A stretch of 64,000 nt of DNA from Rotaria sp. Silwood1 (taxonomy: Eukaryota; Rotifera; Eurotatoria; Philodinida; Philodinidae), in the NCBI GenBank assembly GCA_905250075.1, contig CAJNOP010000080.1:62001-126000 (forward strand). Reading direction: 5' to 3'. Positions 11,201 to 23,259 of the stretch are shown piece by piece. The notes below the pieces were generated by a model. The model ran no database searches and was not told where the DNA came from. It saw only the letters and a program-made list of their open reading frames with translations. How positions within the stretch are numbered: position 1 is the first letter of the stretch; each line of letters opens with the position of its first letter. Position numbers and translations under genes: made by a program.

Positions 11201-13598
11201 CATAGAAATACTTCTCAATGGGAATAGTGTTTTCTGGAAGTTTTAGGTCTTTTGATCGTTTGTTTCATCAAATCTGCTACTTTATTTGAAGGATATAAAA
11301 TACAAATTTCATCACAGCAGTGTCTAGTGTTAGGAACACTAGAAAGATCTGAAATGTTCACAAAAATTTGTTCTCCTTCGAGCGTCTTTCTATGTAAAGT
11401 TTCAAGTCGAAATTCGATAACCAATTTTTTTAATGTTCCTGAGGGAGACCTCACGTACTCAATAAAACCCATACCTTACAAATAGACTATTTCCGTTACA
11501 ATAAGCTATCCGCCCAAAATATTTTCAGCATATTCATAACTCTTTGGAACTACATAACGCAAAAACGATGGAACAGTTGGTGGCCTTTCCTCATAAGTAC
11601 ACATCGAAACCCTAATGAACTACATCAATAAACTGTTAGGCTGCAGATATAGCAGCAGTGTTTTATTTAGATTTCGTTTTCCGAGTGGGCGAATCAAAAT
11701 TTCGGGTGGGCGGCGCCCACCCAATAGATAAATCACTGTATAGTAAGATGTTTGTCTTCGGCAACCAAACGGAGAATGATCCAATGAACACTGTGTCATT
11801 ACTTTACTTTTACTTTCTACTGATGGAAAAATGTTGTCTCATGTGATTCAGTGGATAAGGACATTTTCTTTTCTTTTCATTCAAGTAAAAATATTTATTT
11901 ACAATAGTATTTATTTCTGCAAAGAGTGATTGTCCATTGGAAATAGTTGCACGACGTGATACATCAACACGTTCTTCAAGTTCATCACATAAAAAACTTT
12001 CTTCATCACATAAATTTGATAAAGATAATCGAGCTTCGATTGATTCAGTTTTTGCACTAGAAAATTAATTGAAATGTATTTTATTTTTTTATAATTATTA
12101 ATTAAATCGAATATTTTTTCAATATACTTTCGAAGTTGTTGACGAAGTTCTTCAATAATTTTTTCTAAATTTTCATTTTTTTGTATTGTATTCTATAATA
12201 TTTTATTTATAAAATGAAATAATTATGATAATATCTTGACAAACCTCATTCGTAAGATTTAAATTATCTAAAGTTGTTCGTAAAGAATTAATAATTTCAT
12301 AATTCTAATTCAAAAAAAAATAGATTCTATTAATCCAATCTTCTAACTAAATATTAAATACTTCTTTTAATTGATTTTGCATTGTATTTAATTGTTCTTC
12401 TAATTGTTGTCGACAATTCTACAAAAAAAAAAAAACAAACTCAAAATTTATTGAAGTTTTATTTTATTTTTTTTAAATATTAAATTTCATACAAATTCTT
12501 TTTTTAATTCATATTCAGTATCTATTAATCTATTCATATATTGATTACGTTCTTCTCGAATAATTTGTAATTGATTTTCAATATCAATTAATTGTTCTTG
12601 AAGTTCAAATTTTTCTTTTTCACAACATTCATTTTCTTGTTTTAAATCACGATAAGAATTTTCTAATTGATTTTTAGAAATATGTAAATCAATATTTTCA
12701 TTTATATAATGTGAATTACGATTAAGATTTTCTTCTAATCTATTTCAAATATTTGAAAAAAAAAAATAAAAATATTCATTATTTTATTTGATTTTAAAAT
12801 TAAAAAACATACGAAATTTTTTTCTTTTGGATTTCTTCATATTGATTTTTTAAATGTTGATGATCATCGTCAAGTTTTTTATAATCTTCTTCAAGCATTC
12901 GTAAACATTCACTTTGTCGATGATTTATTTCCAATAATTCATTATATTCAATTTTACATCTAAAAATTTAAATGAAATAAAATCTTACTTAAAAAAAAAG
13001 TAAACAATTTCAACTTTTCATGATCATTTGATTTTTTTCGAGAATCAAATGAATTTGATGATATATCATCATTTGTATGTAAATCAATATTTTCTTTATT
13101 CCGTCGTTTTTTTAAAGATGATGATGATGATCCATTAAGTGACATTGATGAAATTGATTTTGATATCGATGTATTTATATTAGATTCACTAGAAGATTAA
13201 TCTTATCATATATGAATATATTAATGAAATTAAATATTTACTCAATAAGTTGAGAATAAAGCTTTTCAACAGCATTAAATAATTGATCAAATGTCACTTG
13301 TTGATCTGAACCACCAAGTTCATTTAATAAAAAAGTAAAATCAAATTGTATACTTAACTAATATTAAAAAAATAATATCAAATAATATTCTAATAAAAAA
13401 ACATACTAAATCTGTATTTTGTTCAGCTACAAAACGAAAATGTCGTATAAGTTCACCAGAATTAACACGTTGATATTTATCAAGTACACATGAATTAAAT
13501 ATATGTTGTAAACTTATACGTTGTTGTATTGTTTCATGTCGTAAATTTAATGATTCACTTGATAAAGCTTTATGAAGATGAACAATTGGTGATGACAT
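8206..13598 (-). CDS. EF-hand-like, coiled-coil, tail-anchored protein resembling KASH5/LRMP
   Basis: Seventeen exons on the minus strand (13598-13407, 13357-13242, 13188-13015, 12959-12813, 12739-12493, 12418-12362, 12304-12245, 12192-12128, 12056-11903, 10878-10750, 10683-10461, 10392-10131, 10072-10038, 9977-9931, 9882-9843, 8845-8437, 8371-8206) give 840 residues in frame. Residues 1-105 look like a degenerate EF-hand pair (IFNSCVLDKYQRVNSGELIRH; FDFTFLLNELGGSDQQVTF). About 160-650 is Gln/Glu/Leu-rich coiled coil. A Ser-rich basic stretch follows. One membrane helix lies near 788-811, then about 29 residues ending STNGITL. EF-hand, coiled coil and C-terminal anchor is the layout of KASH5 and LRMP, outer-nuclear-membrane proteins that bind SUN proteins. 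That role is inferred; the tail lacks the usual Pro-Pro end. The start was placed at MSSPIV; an in-frame Met 38 codons upstream reads like UTR. Confidence 0.7.
9085..9710. mobile_element. hAT-like foldback element, near-perfect palindrome, in an intron
   Basis: Two arms of nearly 300 bases (about 9085-9376 and 9418-9710) are almost perfect inverted copies around a loop of about 40 bases. The ends read TAGTGGCGTATCCAGG. The flanks CTGTGAGG (9077-9084) and CTGTGATG (9711-9718) match at 7 of 8 bases, as expected for the 8-bp duplication made by hAT transposases. It sits in the intron between the exon ending at 9843 and the one starting at 8845 of the KASH-like gene. Reading frames inside are repeat shadows. 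Confidence 0.85.
10996..11604. mobile_element. Foldback element in an intron of the KASH-like gene
   Basis: The left arm starts near ACGAGGGAAGGCCACCAACT. The right arm, read on the minus strand, starts TATGAGGAAAGGCCACCAAC. The arms pair over most of their length, including inner segments around TTTACATAGAAA and TTTCTATGTAAA. Arm divergence is greater than in the 9085 element, so it is likely older. Two overlapping reading frames of 77-85 codons inside it are artefacts of the inverted repeat. Target-site duplication was not resolved. Confidence 0.7.
11640..11850. repeat. GC-rich palindromic patch, probable transposon remnant
   Basis: It contains GGGTGGGCGGCGCCCACCC near 11698-11716, a GC palindrome in otherwise AT-rich intron DNA, and a nearby related GTGGGCGAA. 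This looks like the tip of a decayed transposon next to the foldback element. No second end was found. Confidence 0.35.
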
Positions 13599-13619
13599 TA
13601 CGATTGAAAAGAACAAAAT

Positions 13620-16397
13620 TCTGTAAAATAAATGAAAAAGTAGACAAGAACGAAGACAAAAAAAAAAAAGTTGACATATAAATGAACAAAGAACTAAACG
13701 ATATTGGAACAAGAGTTTTTTTTTCTCCCGTTTTACAGTTTATTGAGATATTTTTAATTATAAAATTTTATTAAATAGAAAAAAAAAAACAAACAATTTA
13801 TTGATGATCTAAAATTTTCGCTGAAATTCTTTAATTAAAACTTTGCATTATAGATGTCATTAATATCTTAACTGTAATACAACAGTAATGATGAAATGAT
13901 TAAAATAAATTGTATTACTTAAGCAAGATTGAGAAAAGATAAACTAATGTATAAAAGCCGATTGAAAATATAATTTAACATGTTAATGTTTATCTTTAGT
14001 AAATAATCGATTATGTAAAATACATGTATCTGTATTTAAGACGTATATTGTCTCTAATTATCTTTAAAAATTCATAAATAAAAACATAATCAAGAAACTT
14101 TTTGAATTCAATATTCAAAGATGTTTTTTTCATCTGTATTTATGTTATGAAAATTTTCAGAACAAAAACTATTAGAAAGAATTTATTTAGAGTACTAAAA
14201 AAACATGTATCCTATAGTAACATGAATACTAATGTTGCCGTTCAATTTTTGTAATACATGTAAATTCTAAAAGGAATAAGAATGTATTTATTTCATGCAT
14301 ACATTATTCTATGAACAAACACTGAAAGTGGTATTAATCTCCTTGAGAATATTGGTTGAACAAATATTATTTTGTGATAAAATAGTATAGATGAATCATA
14401 AAAGTAAACCAAAAAAGACTGAACGAAAATGATACCTGTTGAAGAAGTGTTCTCATAGAGAGACCGTAGTGAAAGAAATAGATGTATATAAACTGGCAGC
14501 TATAGTTTCTGTTATTATACTGATCAATAGTACTAATTAGCAGTGTCATAGAAGCCAAAAAACTGGTATAATTAACCCTTTCAGAGTATAAAATCGTTTC
14601 TTCGAAAAAGAAACACTAGGTAGACGTCTAACAATATCATGCAAAAATATAGGTAATATAGAGCTTCTTGTTGCAGAACATGATACGGTGACTATAGTTA
14701 AATCAATAATGAAGATAGGTGTGAAAACTAAAACCTATGAAAACGTAAACCTGTGTGTATTTTTTTTTCAGATTATCTAAACATAAGAATTGAATGTTGC
14801 AGCTTGCATAAATATGTTTTTCTTATCATTGTAAAGATTTATTCACGTTTATAAACGGATGAAATGTTAGTTTATTTATATTTCATTGTTTTAAAACTAA
14901 ATTGACTGTTAAATCATTTTTCAGAATACAAATCAATTAGAATGTATATTTATTATTTTTTTAATGTAAACAATGACTTATATCAAGATCATTAGAATTA
15001 TAAGTCGATGCAGCAGTAGTTAAATTTGATGTACTTTTATTTGAAATGCAACAATCAGAAAATAATGCTAAAAAAAACTGACTGGTAAGAGACTTCAGAA
15101 GTACATTTCTACAAAATGACCTTGAATGTAGCAAATTTTCAAATAATCGAATTTATATTTTTATGTTACATTGACGATGATAGAAAGTCTTCAACTATTT
15201 TTGAACTTATCTCAAATCTTAGGCTATTGGCTTATAGATCTAAATATCAATAATGTGTTAAAAAATAAACAAATAGAAACTGAATGTATTATATAGATCC
15301 ATTTATCGACTTGTTAATTAAAGTGATTTTACAAGAAAAATCTATTAGGAAGCTTGGAAAAAAAAGTTATTGTATGATAACTTTTTATTTGGTACTAAAT
15401 TCATCATTGATTCGACCACACAAGTTTCTCAATAAAGTTGAAAAAAAAACCTATGCTTATCAAAACAAGCATATATAGGTTAGCAAGTGCAATCTATATA
15501 TGGCTGTTTACAGTGAGAATACGATATGTAAGTCGTCATAATATTGAATGTCAAAAAGATGGTCGTGTCATAGTGAGATAATAACACTTATTACCATTCT
15601 ATAGAGTGCAAATATTACATCAGATTACTGTAAACAGGATAATAAGAAAATATGGTCCATTTACGACAGTAAAGTTGTCATTTTTTACTAGTAAAAAATG
15701 AACCTTATACAATATTTGTTCTGAATAACCTAAATACACTTATATCAATAAGTTCTTTTCCTTTTGTCATTCATGTTCTATTAAAATCACTTCATTGATA
15801 TAATGGTACTCATCAGAATAGTTTGAATGGCGTAGATTCATTACGCTTTTCATATATTATTAATAGCCTAAGATGGTGCTAAAAATAAAATTGATCGGTT
15901 TTTTTTTTGTAAAATTTTGCATCGTAGATGATTTGTCTAATCAAAACAAAGATCATCATTATTATTGATAAACGAGCAATTATTTTTCTTTTATGATACG
16001 AATAATATTTACTGCGTAATAATACTTAATTTGAAGGTCAAAAGACTCTATATGCATTCTTCTCAAGACGAATCTTCTAATAATGTCATTTATTTTTATT
16101 ACCCAAACGTATCGAAAGAAACATATTTGTTTCGAGATGATAATTTTTATGATATCATAAATGAGAAAAATAACACATGTAATAGGAGAATGTTGATCAT
16201 TATAGTACAATTTTATGTTTATTATACCATTGTTACGTAGATATGCATCGTTTATTAAAATGTACAAAAGAAAAAAAAAAAAAAAGAAAAGAAAAACAAG
16301 ATAAAAGTAACGTAATACAGTCTACCAATGGCGCGGGATCCGACGCATGTAGAACAATATCAAAATGAATGACGGAATGATAAAAAAAAGTCAATTC
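13620..16397. other. Intergenic, no gene recognised
   Basis: AT-rich sequence between two minus-strand genes. Frames such as 15965-16240 (+) and 15980-16267 (-) overlap each other and show no domain. A perfect 22-base palindrome (CATTTTTTACTAGTAAAAAATG, cut here at 15679-15700) and an imperfect inverted pair CTGTTTACAGT / ACTGTAAACAG (about 15504 and 15626) are the only structures seen. Confidence 0.45.
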
Positions 16398-19300
16398 TTA
16401 TCTGTTTAATTTCCACTGATAATAAATAAAATAGATAAAAATGCTCAATGGAGCCATGGATGCTAATATATAACCAATTATTTGAAATGATAATGGATAA
16501 ATAAATGTTTCATATGAAATCAGACCAATTGTACGCGTAGCAATGGCCAACATACCAAAAAGCCATATAGGTACAACAATTATCCAACAGAGCCAAACGT
16601 GTGTTAATGGACGTTTTAAAACTTCACTGATGATAATAAAAAGAGAAAACAACAACCATCTCATTAAAATAATCATTTAAATTGAAAAATAAAAAAACAA
16701 GTAATTTTACCTGATATGTGTAATAAATGTTTGACCAGGCCATTTTGTTGGTGGCCATTTTTCATACCATGATGAAAATGTTGTACGATATGCAAAAAGA
16801 ACTGTAGTTAATTCTACAATACAAATAAGTAATAAAGGTATAGCACCACAAATATAGCTATCAAATATATTAAATATATAAAAACCAGCTCGAGTTGTCA
16901 TCAAAAGACCAAAAGAAAATGATATAAGAGCATAAATAGCAACAACAAATTCACGACGAATTTTTCGTCGTTTTGGATATTGATCATACCATTGATCAAG
17001 TTTATCAAGTGTTGCTGTAAGTACTATAGAGAAAAAAAAAACATGATTTTTATTTTAAAATTCTAAAATATATAAAATAATATTCATTTCTATTCTTACC
17101 ACTTTCACATGTAACAAATTGTGAATCAATACCAAGTAAAAAAATCATAATAAAAAAAGTTATTGCCCAAAAATGTGGTAATGGCATAAGACTAATAGCT
17201 TTTGGATAAACAATAAATGCTAAACCAGGTCCACTAGATACAACTTGTTCAATAGATACATTTGCTTTATGACTCATAAAACCCAATATAGGAAAAACTA
17301 CAAAACCACTAAATACATTTGTTAATATACTTGTTGTTCCAGTTACAACAATATCACGATAAAAGTTATAATCAGGACGATTATAACTTGATAAAGCTGG
17401 AATAATTCCCCAACCTATACCATATGCCCAAAGAACATGTCCTTAAATAAAACAATATTTCTTTTTGAAGCACAAGGATAACTCAAAATTTACATTATCA
17501 AGAAACATACGAATATCGTTATGACGACTCGAATGATCGGGACTGGTTTTTTCTTTATGTCAATAGTATAGACATTTTTATACTTCATATTCATAAAGAT
17601 AAGGCGAGAGATAGACTTTGACAAAAAAATTTTACTGTCCTACAGATAAGAAAAAATAGTATCTGTCTACGTTTGTTTTGTAAATTCTTTTTTTCGAACT
17701 CAGGTATTTGTAGATATACAAGATTCATAACAAAAGAATAAAATATTTCAAAAAATAACCATAGATAGAGATGTTAGATCAATGTGATTAATTGTATAGA
17801 AGGAAAAACAAACATATTTATAGCGTATACACTATGAACTATGGTATAGCAAAAGATGAACAATTAATAAACATATATAAATGAACAACGCGTAGTACTT
17901 AGCATATCATTTGTTTGTTTAACATATCTTATTTTGATAAATTGACTCTTCCTGACTATAAATTGTTTTTTCTTATCTGTGAAAAAGTAAACTTTGTTTT
18001 TGTGCTAAGAGTTTTCTCTAATCTTTTCTTTATTATTAGTAAAATAAAAAAAAGAAAAGTCAGCCAGTTCGTTCGATTCGTAATAAAGATATGCGATCAT
18101 TTCTTGATAATATGACTCTTGCGTCGCTCTGTATTTTTGCACCCACTTCTGATCGTAACAGTCGTAATTGATAATGATCAAGGATCGTGTGTCAATTATA
18201 GCTCGTTATAATATATGACCTAATTGCTGTATGACATTTCTCGAGGATTAAGTAAAAGCATAGTGAAGAATTATGTGTCTCAAAATAGATAGAGTAAAAT
18301 AATCTCTCTGTAATCAGTAACGACAGATGCGTTATGTTTTATATTTTAATTCTATAGAGATTATACTAACAGCATTTGTCTTATAGTAAAACATTTTTTT
18401 TTTTTGTTTGTTTAAATAATTTACCTGCAGCTTGTATCCAAGCTTTTTTATTTAATAATCGTTGTGCATCAGGTATTAAATAATATTTTAAACCATTCCA
18501 AGCTCCATCAAGAGTAATTCCACGAATAAATAATGCTAACATTGGTAAATAAGGAAATAAAGCTGTAAATACAGCTACACGACTTGTTAATTTAATACCT
18601 TTCCAAAGACATAAATATATAATTATCCACATAACAGCTAAAACAACAACATTTGGCCAATGTAATGTTGATAAACCATCTAAATCTTCTGATATATTTA
18701 AAATTGTTTTATTCCAAAATTGTTGAACTGAATTAACTAATTCTGTTTTATTATTTTTGATTAATAAATCTTCAATTATATATTAAATAATTAAGAAAAA
18801 AAAAAACGAAAAACCAATTTATAAAACAATCAAATTACCTCCATCATCACTCCATGGTAATCGAGAACCAATAGAACCGAATGAATGAACAAGATAAAGT
18901 CCACCCCATACCATAATCATAACATAATAAAGAGCACCAAAAAATGAAATTATAACAGAAGCAATACCAATACCACGCATAGCTGGTGCAAAATCCCAAC
19001 AACCAACTGGACCTTTACGTGAAAATTGACCAAGAGCTGTTTCCATCATGAGTAATGGTATACCACATAAGATACAAATAAGTACATAGGGAAAAACAAA
19101 AGCAGCACCACCATTCTCAAATGCCAAATATGGAAATCGATAGAGACTACCTTAAAAGAAAAAAAGATTAATAAAAATTATGTGACTATTCTTATCCAAT
19201 GTTGTTGTTGTTGTTTTTTTCATTTCATTCTTTATCTCATATGTACATAAAAATATATGCTTATTTTTATTTTTTTTACAAAGGTGATGACATATAGTAA

Positions 19301-19658
19301 ATTGCGTCTATTTATTACTCATCGTCTTGAATTTGATTTCTTATCGATTAAATTTTTGAACCTTAATATATCATTTAAAATAAATATATAAATATTTACC
19401 AAGTCCAATAAGACCACCAAGTGTTGTAATTAAATAATCAAAATTAGTTGTCCATGTTTCACGTGTATCATCTTCATTTGATAATGTTTTTCGACTTGAA
19501 CTTGATTCTTTATCTATAATAATTGTTGATGTAGGATTATCCAATTGATGATGTTCAGTTGTATTATGAGATGATTGAGAATAATTTTCATTATTACTTT
19601 GTTGTTCTTGATCAATAGTAAGCAATGAAATAAACATGTTTGCTGAATAGGATTTCAT
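16398..19658 (-). CDS. SLC6-family sodium-coupled transporter
   Basis: Six exons (19658-19400, 19150-18839, 18769-18425, 17441-17100, 17023-16711, 16626-16398) give 599 residues. TM1 (GGLIGLGSLYRFPYLAFENGG), TM2-3 (GIPLLMMETALGQFSRKGPVG), TM5-6 (PALSSYN), TM8 (SSGPGLAFIVYP) and GIDSQFVTCES are SLC6 signatures, with twelve expected helices. The family carries amino acids, GABA, glycine or monoamines across the plasma membrane with sodium and chloride. Extracellular loop 2 has N-glycosylation sites (NNKT, NKT, NIS). Oddly, it lacks the Cys pair usual in GABA, glycine and monoamine carriers, and the LPW motif is followed by SDDGD instead. The TM10 region is also divergent. The substrate therefore cannot be named. 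The N-terminal 65 residues are polar and Ser/Asn-rich. Confidence 0.9.
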
Positions 19659-19796
19659 TTCAATAGATAAAAATGATAGAACATTGTATTTCTTTTTATT
19701 TGCTTTATTTGGACTTTGGATTCAATAATGATTTGTTGATGGCGATACACTATAAATCCTTGGTTATAAGTTCACACCCCTTTCTCCTTTCTTTTG

Positions 19797-19836
<40 letters not shown>

Positions 19837-21480
19837 CTTCATACAAGTGACAAAGCAACGCGTATAAGTGTGTTAACGTACGCATTCTGTTCTTTACCAA
19901 TGTTGTTCCTTTGTATTCCGGTTAAATTTGTTTTCTGTTTTTTTTTATGGCATATTTTACGTAACAAAGTTTTTTTTCTCGATAAGACTATGAGAAAAAC
20001 AAGAAAAGAAGAAGTAAAACGTTGCTGTTGTTGTTGATTCTGTTTTTCATTTAGATTTATTAGATTATTTAATACTATACAACTATTAACGTCATTAGAT
20101 TATACGTCGTTATAGAGATTCAATAAATAGAACGACCAATCAATAACGTTGTTTTCTGATCATCATCATTTTCGCTTTATTAGATGTCAGTACATGGTAG
20201 TTTATTCTATCCTGAATGATAACGTTCATACTTATCGAAAAGAAAATAGATTTATCATACAATTAAACTGTGTCGGATTTTTTTTTGTTTGACTCAAGAA
20301 TCTATTTTTTTTTTCTTTGCGATATTACAAAAAGAAATAGGTCAAGTTGAGTATATACATAAAAGAAAAATATTACTATTGGCACAAGGTGAAAAAAGTT
20401 TCGCTGCTTAGTAATACGATCATGTGCTTACACTTCAATCCCTAGGAATACGAATTACCTAATTCATAGAATTAGAATGTATGAATTTCTAGGATATGAA
20501 TGATAATAATTAATATATTTTGTGTAAATCTTTTGAATAGTTTTGGTTAAAAGTTAATTTATATGCGAAGAAGTATGAAGTCAAAGTTTATCAATATGAT
20601 AAAATTTGCTGAAATCAAAGACAAAATTATTTTCATCTTTACAATAAGAAAAATATCAATCGAATGAATTTGTAAAAAAATATGTTAGAATTTTTGTTAT
20701 TATTTGTAATTTTGTAAATTGTTTTCTGATATGTTTTTGTTTTTAAATCTTATTTTCAAGAAAGATTGATCTTTTTTTTTTTTCTACAATATTCTTTCTA
20801 TCTCATTTATATTCGCATATATAATTAACAAATATCTATTGAGTATATGACCAATGATTCATTAAAAAAATAAAAAAAATAGAATCATTTCAATTGATTA
20901 ATCTATAAACAAGTATTGCCTATCATAAAATTATCGTTGTGAAACGTTCTTTTTTTTTTTTTCTTCATTAGAATTCAAATTTTAATTTAGAAAATACAAA
21001 TCTTATTATAAATGCACTTTCATACAGTCTATTAAACAAAATCAACAAAAAATAATTCATTCATATTATTGTGATTCAAGTTTTTGAATAGAGAAGTTTC
21101 ATGAGGCGAGCAAGAATTTACATAACATAGTTATTCATTTCCATAGTTTTAATCGTTAATGAAGGTGTAACATTTACGATTAGCAAGTAAAAATACATCA
21201 GTAACTTGATATTTTCTCGTAAGATATTTTTCATCAAAACTTGACTCGTACTCTTTCTTGTTTTTTTGTACTTTAACATTTTATCTTATACTCCCACAAG
21301 TATCATATCTTGATAGACAATGTTTTATGATGAAATATAAAGTCTACAGCGTATTTTTGTAGATTGATTTTGAATATCATACTTATTTGCAATAAAAAAA
21401 TAACCTTTGACAATCAAAATCTTGATGCATTAGATTGGTTTTTATATCTTTTATGTATAGATAATTGAATTAGAAAAATA
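19659..21480. other. Intergenic upstream of the SLC6 gene; poly-T tract
   Basis: It contains a run of about 37 T near 19800-19836 and several shorter T runs. It probably includes the promoter of the SLC6 gene, but no motif could be assigned. No gene was seen. Confidence 0.45.
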
Positions 21481-21599
21481 TTCAATTTTTTGCTAAGACT
21501 CAAAAATCTTCAATATCCGGTTTTGATAATTTCTCAGCTACGCACTAACCACAATAGAAATTATTCAAATAAGAGAACAAACGAAGGTGTGATGGAAAA

Positions 21600-22600
21600 G
21601 AAGTATAGTCTGGGCTTCGATTCGTCCTATAATTCCTATTTTTTTGAAAAATCCTATATTTTGTCAAAAAAAAATGAAAAAATTTTACGAGATTTGACTT
21701 TGCCCTGAGGGGGGAGTATGAGGATCTTCGCGACGCAACCTGCCACCCCCCGGTCATCACTTATTACGAAAAAAAACAGGTAATGTGAATAGCTGTTTCT
21801 TGCAAGTAAAGCACATACATTTGAGGTGCAGTTCAACGTACAATACCTAAATTTTGGTCAATTTTTTACTTTTTTTAGTGAAAATAATCGTATAATTCAG
21901 AAAACAAAATCCTATATAGGAATTCCTATAATTTCGAAAATTTGTAATCCGAGACCAGTACATGCGGCTAAACTTTTGATTGCTGGAGGTCGTGAAAAAT
22001 TAACATCAGTTAATGAACAACAACAACAACTTACAAATGAGTTCGATAAACTTCGATTAAAAAGAAAAGATGCTTTTCTTCATGAACAATCAATCAACAA
22101 GAAGCTGAAATCCATCCAACAGAATCAACATAATATAATAGACTTGATAGATAATACTTAATGATTATTATTTAAGTGTTTTGTCTATTTATAATCAAGT
22201 TGTATTTTTATAAGTCAAATGTAATTATGAGAAATAGTATTTGTTTTTTTTTCATGTATTTATTTTTTCAAAGTTTATGATCTACTTTATTGTTATTTAT
22301 TGATTTGTAAAAAAGTTTTATAATTAAACTTTATATAGTGATCCTCGAATTAGCGACTTATTTCAGTAGAAAGAAATAACATAAGAATCTTGGTTATGGT
22401 TGAGCTGTTTATACCAGCTTCATTAAAATGATTTTCGAGCAGAGAAGTTAAAAAACACTAAAACAATTGAACAGAAGCTATCTATAAAAAAATCCTATAT
22501 TTTAGACAAACTTGATCCTCTAAGAATTCCTATATTTTTAAAAAATCGCAATCGGAGGCCAGATATTTCACTACTAAAGATGTTATTGGTAATAAATTAT
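21600..22600. repeat. Decayed dispersed repeat with related segments
   Basis: Related strings recur three times: AATTCCTATTTTTTTGAAAA (about 21630), AATTCCTATAATTTCGAAAA (about 21920) and AATTCCTATATTTTTAAAAA (about 22520). The last two are followed by GGCCAGATA-like or GACCAGTAC sequence. An open frame at 21826-22161 (+) ends in a Gln/Lys-rich helical stretch of about 60 residues. It may be the relic of a coding sequence carried by the repeat, with no family recognised. Confidence 0.35.
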
Positions 22601-22639
22601 TATAAAAAATCTGCTAATCATCGAAAATGAATTATCATT

Positions 22640-23250
22640 GCAACAAAAGTTCCTAGTTCAGTTGATACTCATGATACAATTTAAAGAAATTAAACAAAAT
22701 TTTGCATAGTTTATATTGATTTCTATCCAATACATTTATCAAATAAAATAAATTCTCTGTATGAAACAATGAAAACTTTAAAAAATGGTTTAATTCGACG
22801 GTATCAATTTCATAATATGAGATATTCAAATTTTACAAGTAGATAAATAAAAAAAAATTAATATGATATATTAAATAAAGAATATTTACAAAATTCATTT
22901 TTATGTCGAAATATTGAAAGAAATACAATTAATTTATGTTTTAATGAAAATTTAATAATTTCACTATGGTTATTATTATTTGATAATTCGATTTCAGGAG
23001 AATATGGTTGATTTATAAAGAAAAAAAAAGTGGGCGGGAAACACTCAGCATATTTCAGTTAGTATTGAAGAATTAATAAACAATACAGTTTCGAATATTT
23101 TATGTAGCATCGGTACAAAAAAAGATTGGTTAAAAAAGTCAAATCGATCATCAAAATCAGTAAAACAAATACGGAATAATAATCTATGAACTTCGATCAA
23201 TAGCTAAAGAATTGAATGTAAGTATTGCAACAGCTGTTTTACAATAAATT
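22640..23250 (+). pseudogene. Possible degenerate coding sequence
   Basis: In one plus-strand frame, stretches such as KINSLYETMKTLKNGLIRRY and RNTINLCFNENLIISLWLLL are separated by several stop codons. Their amino-acid texture suggests an old gene relic, but no family was recognised and chance cannot be excluded. Confidence 0.2.
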
Positions 23251-23259
23251 ATGTAACAG

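Noticed and set aside
11215..11485. Overlapping frames of 85 (-) and 77 (+) codons
   Set aside because: They lie in the foldback element and come from its inverted arms.
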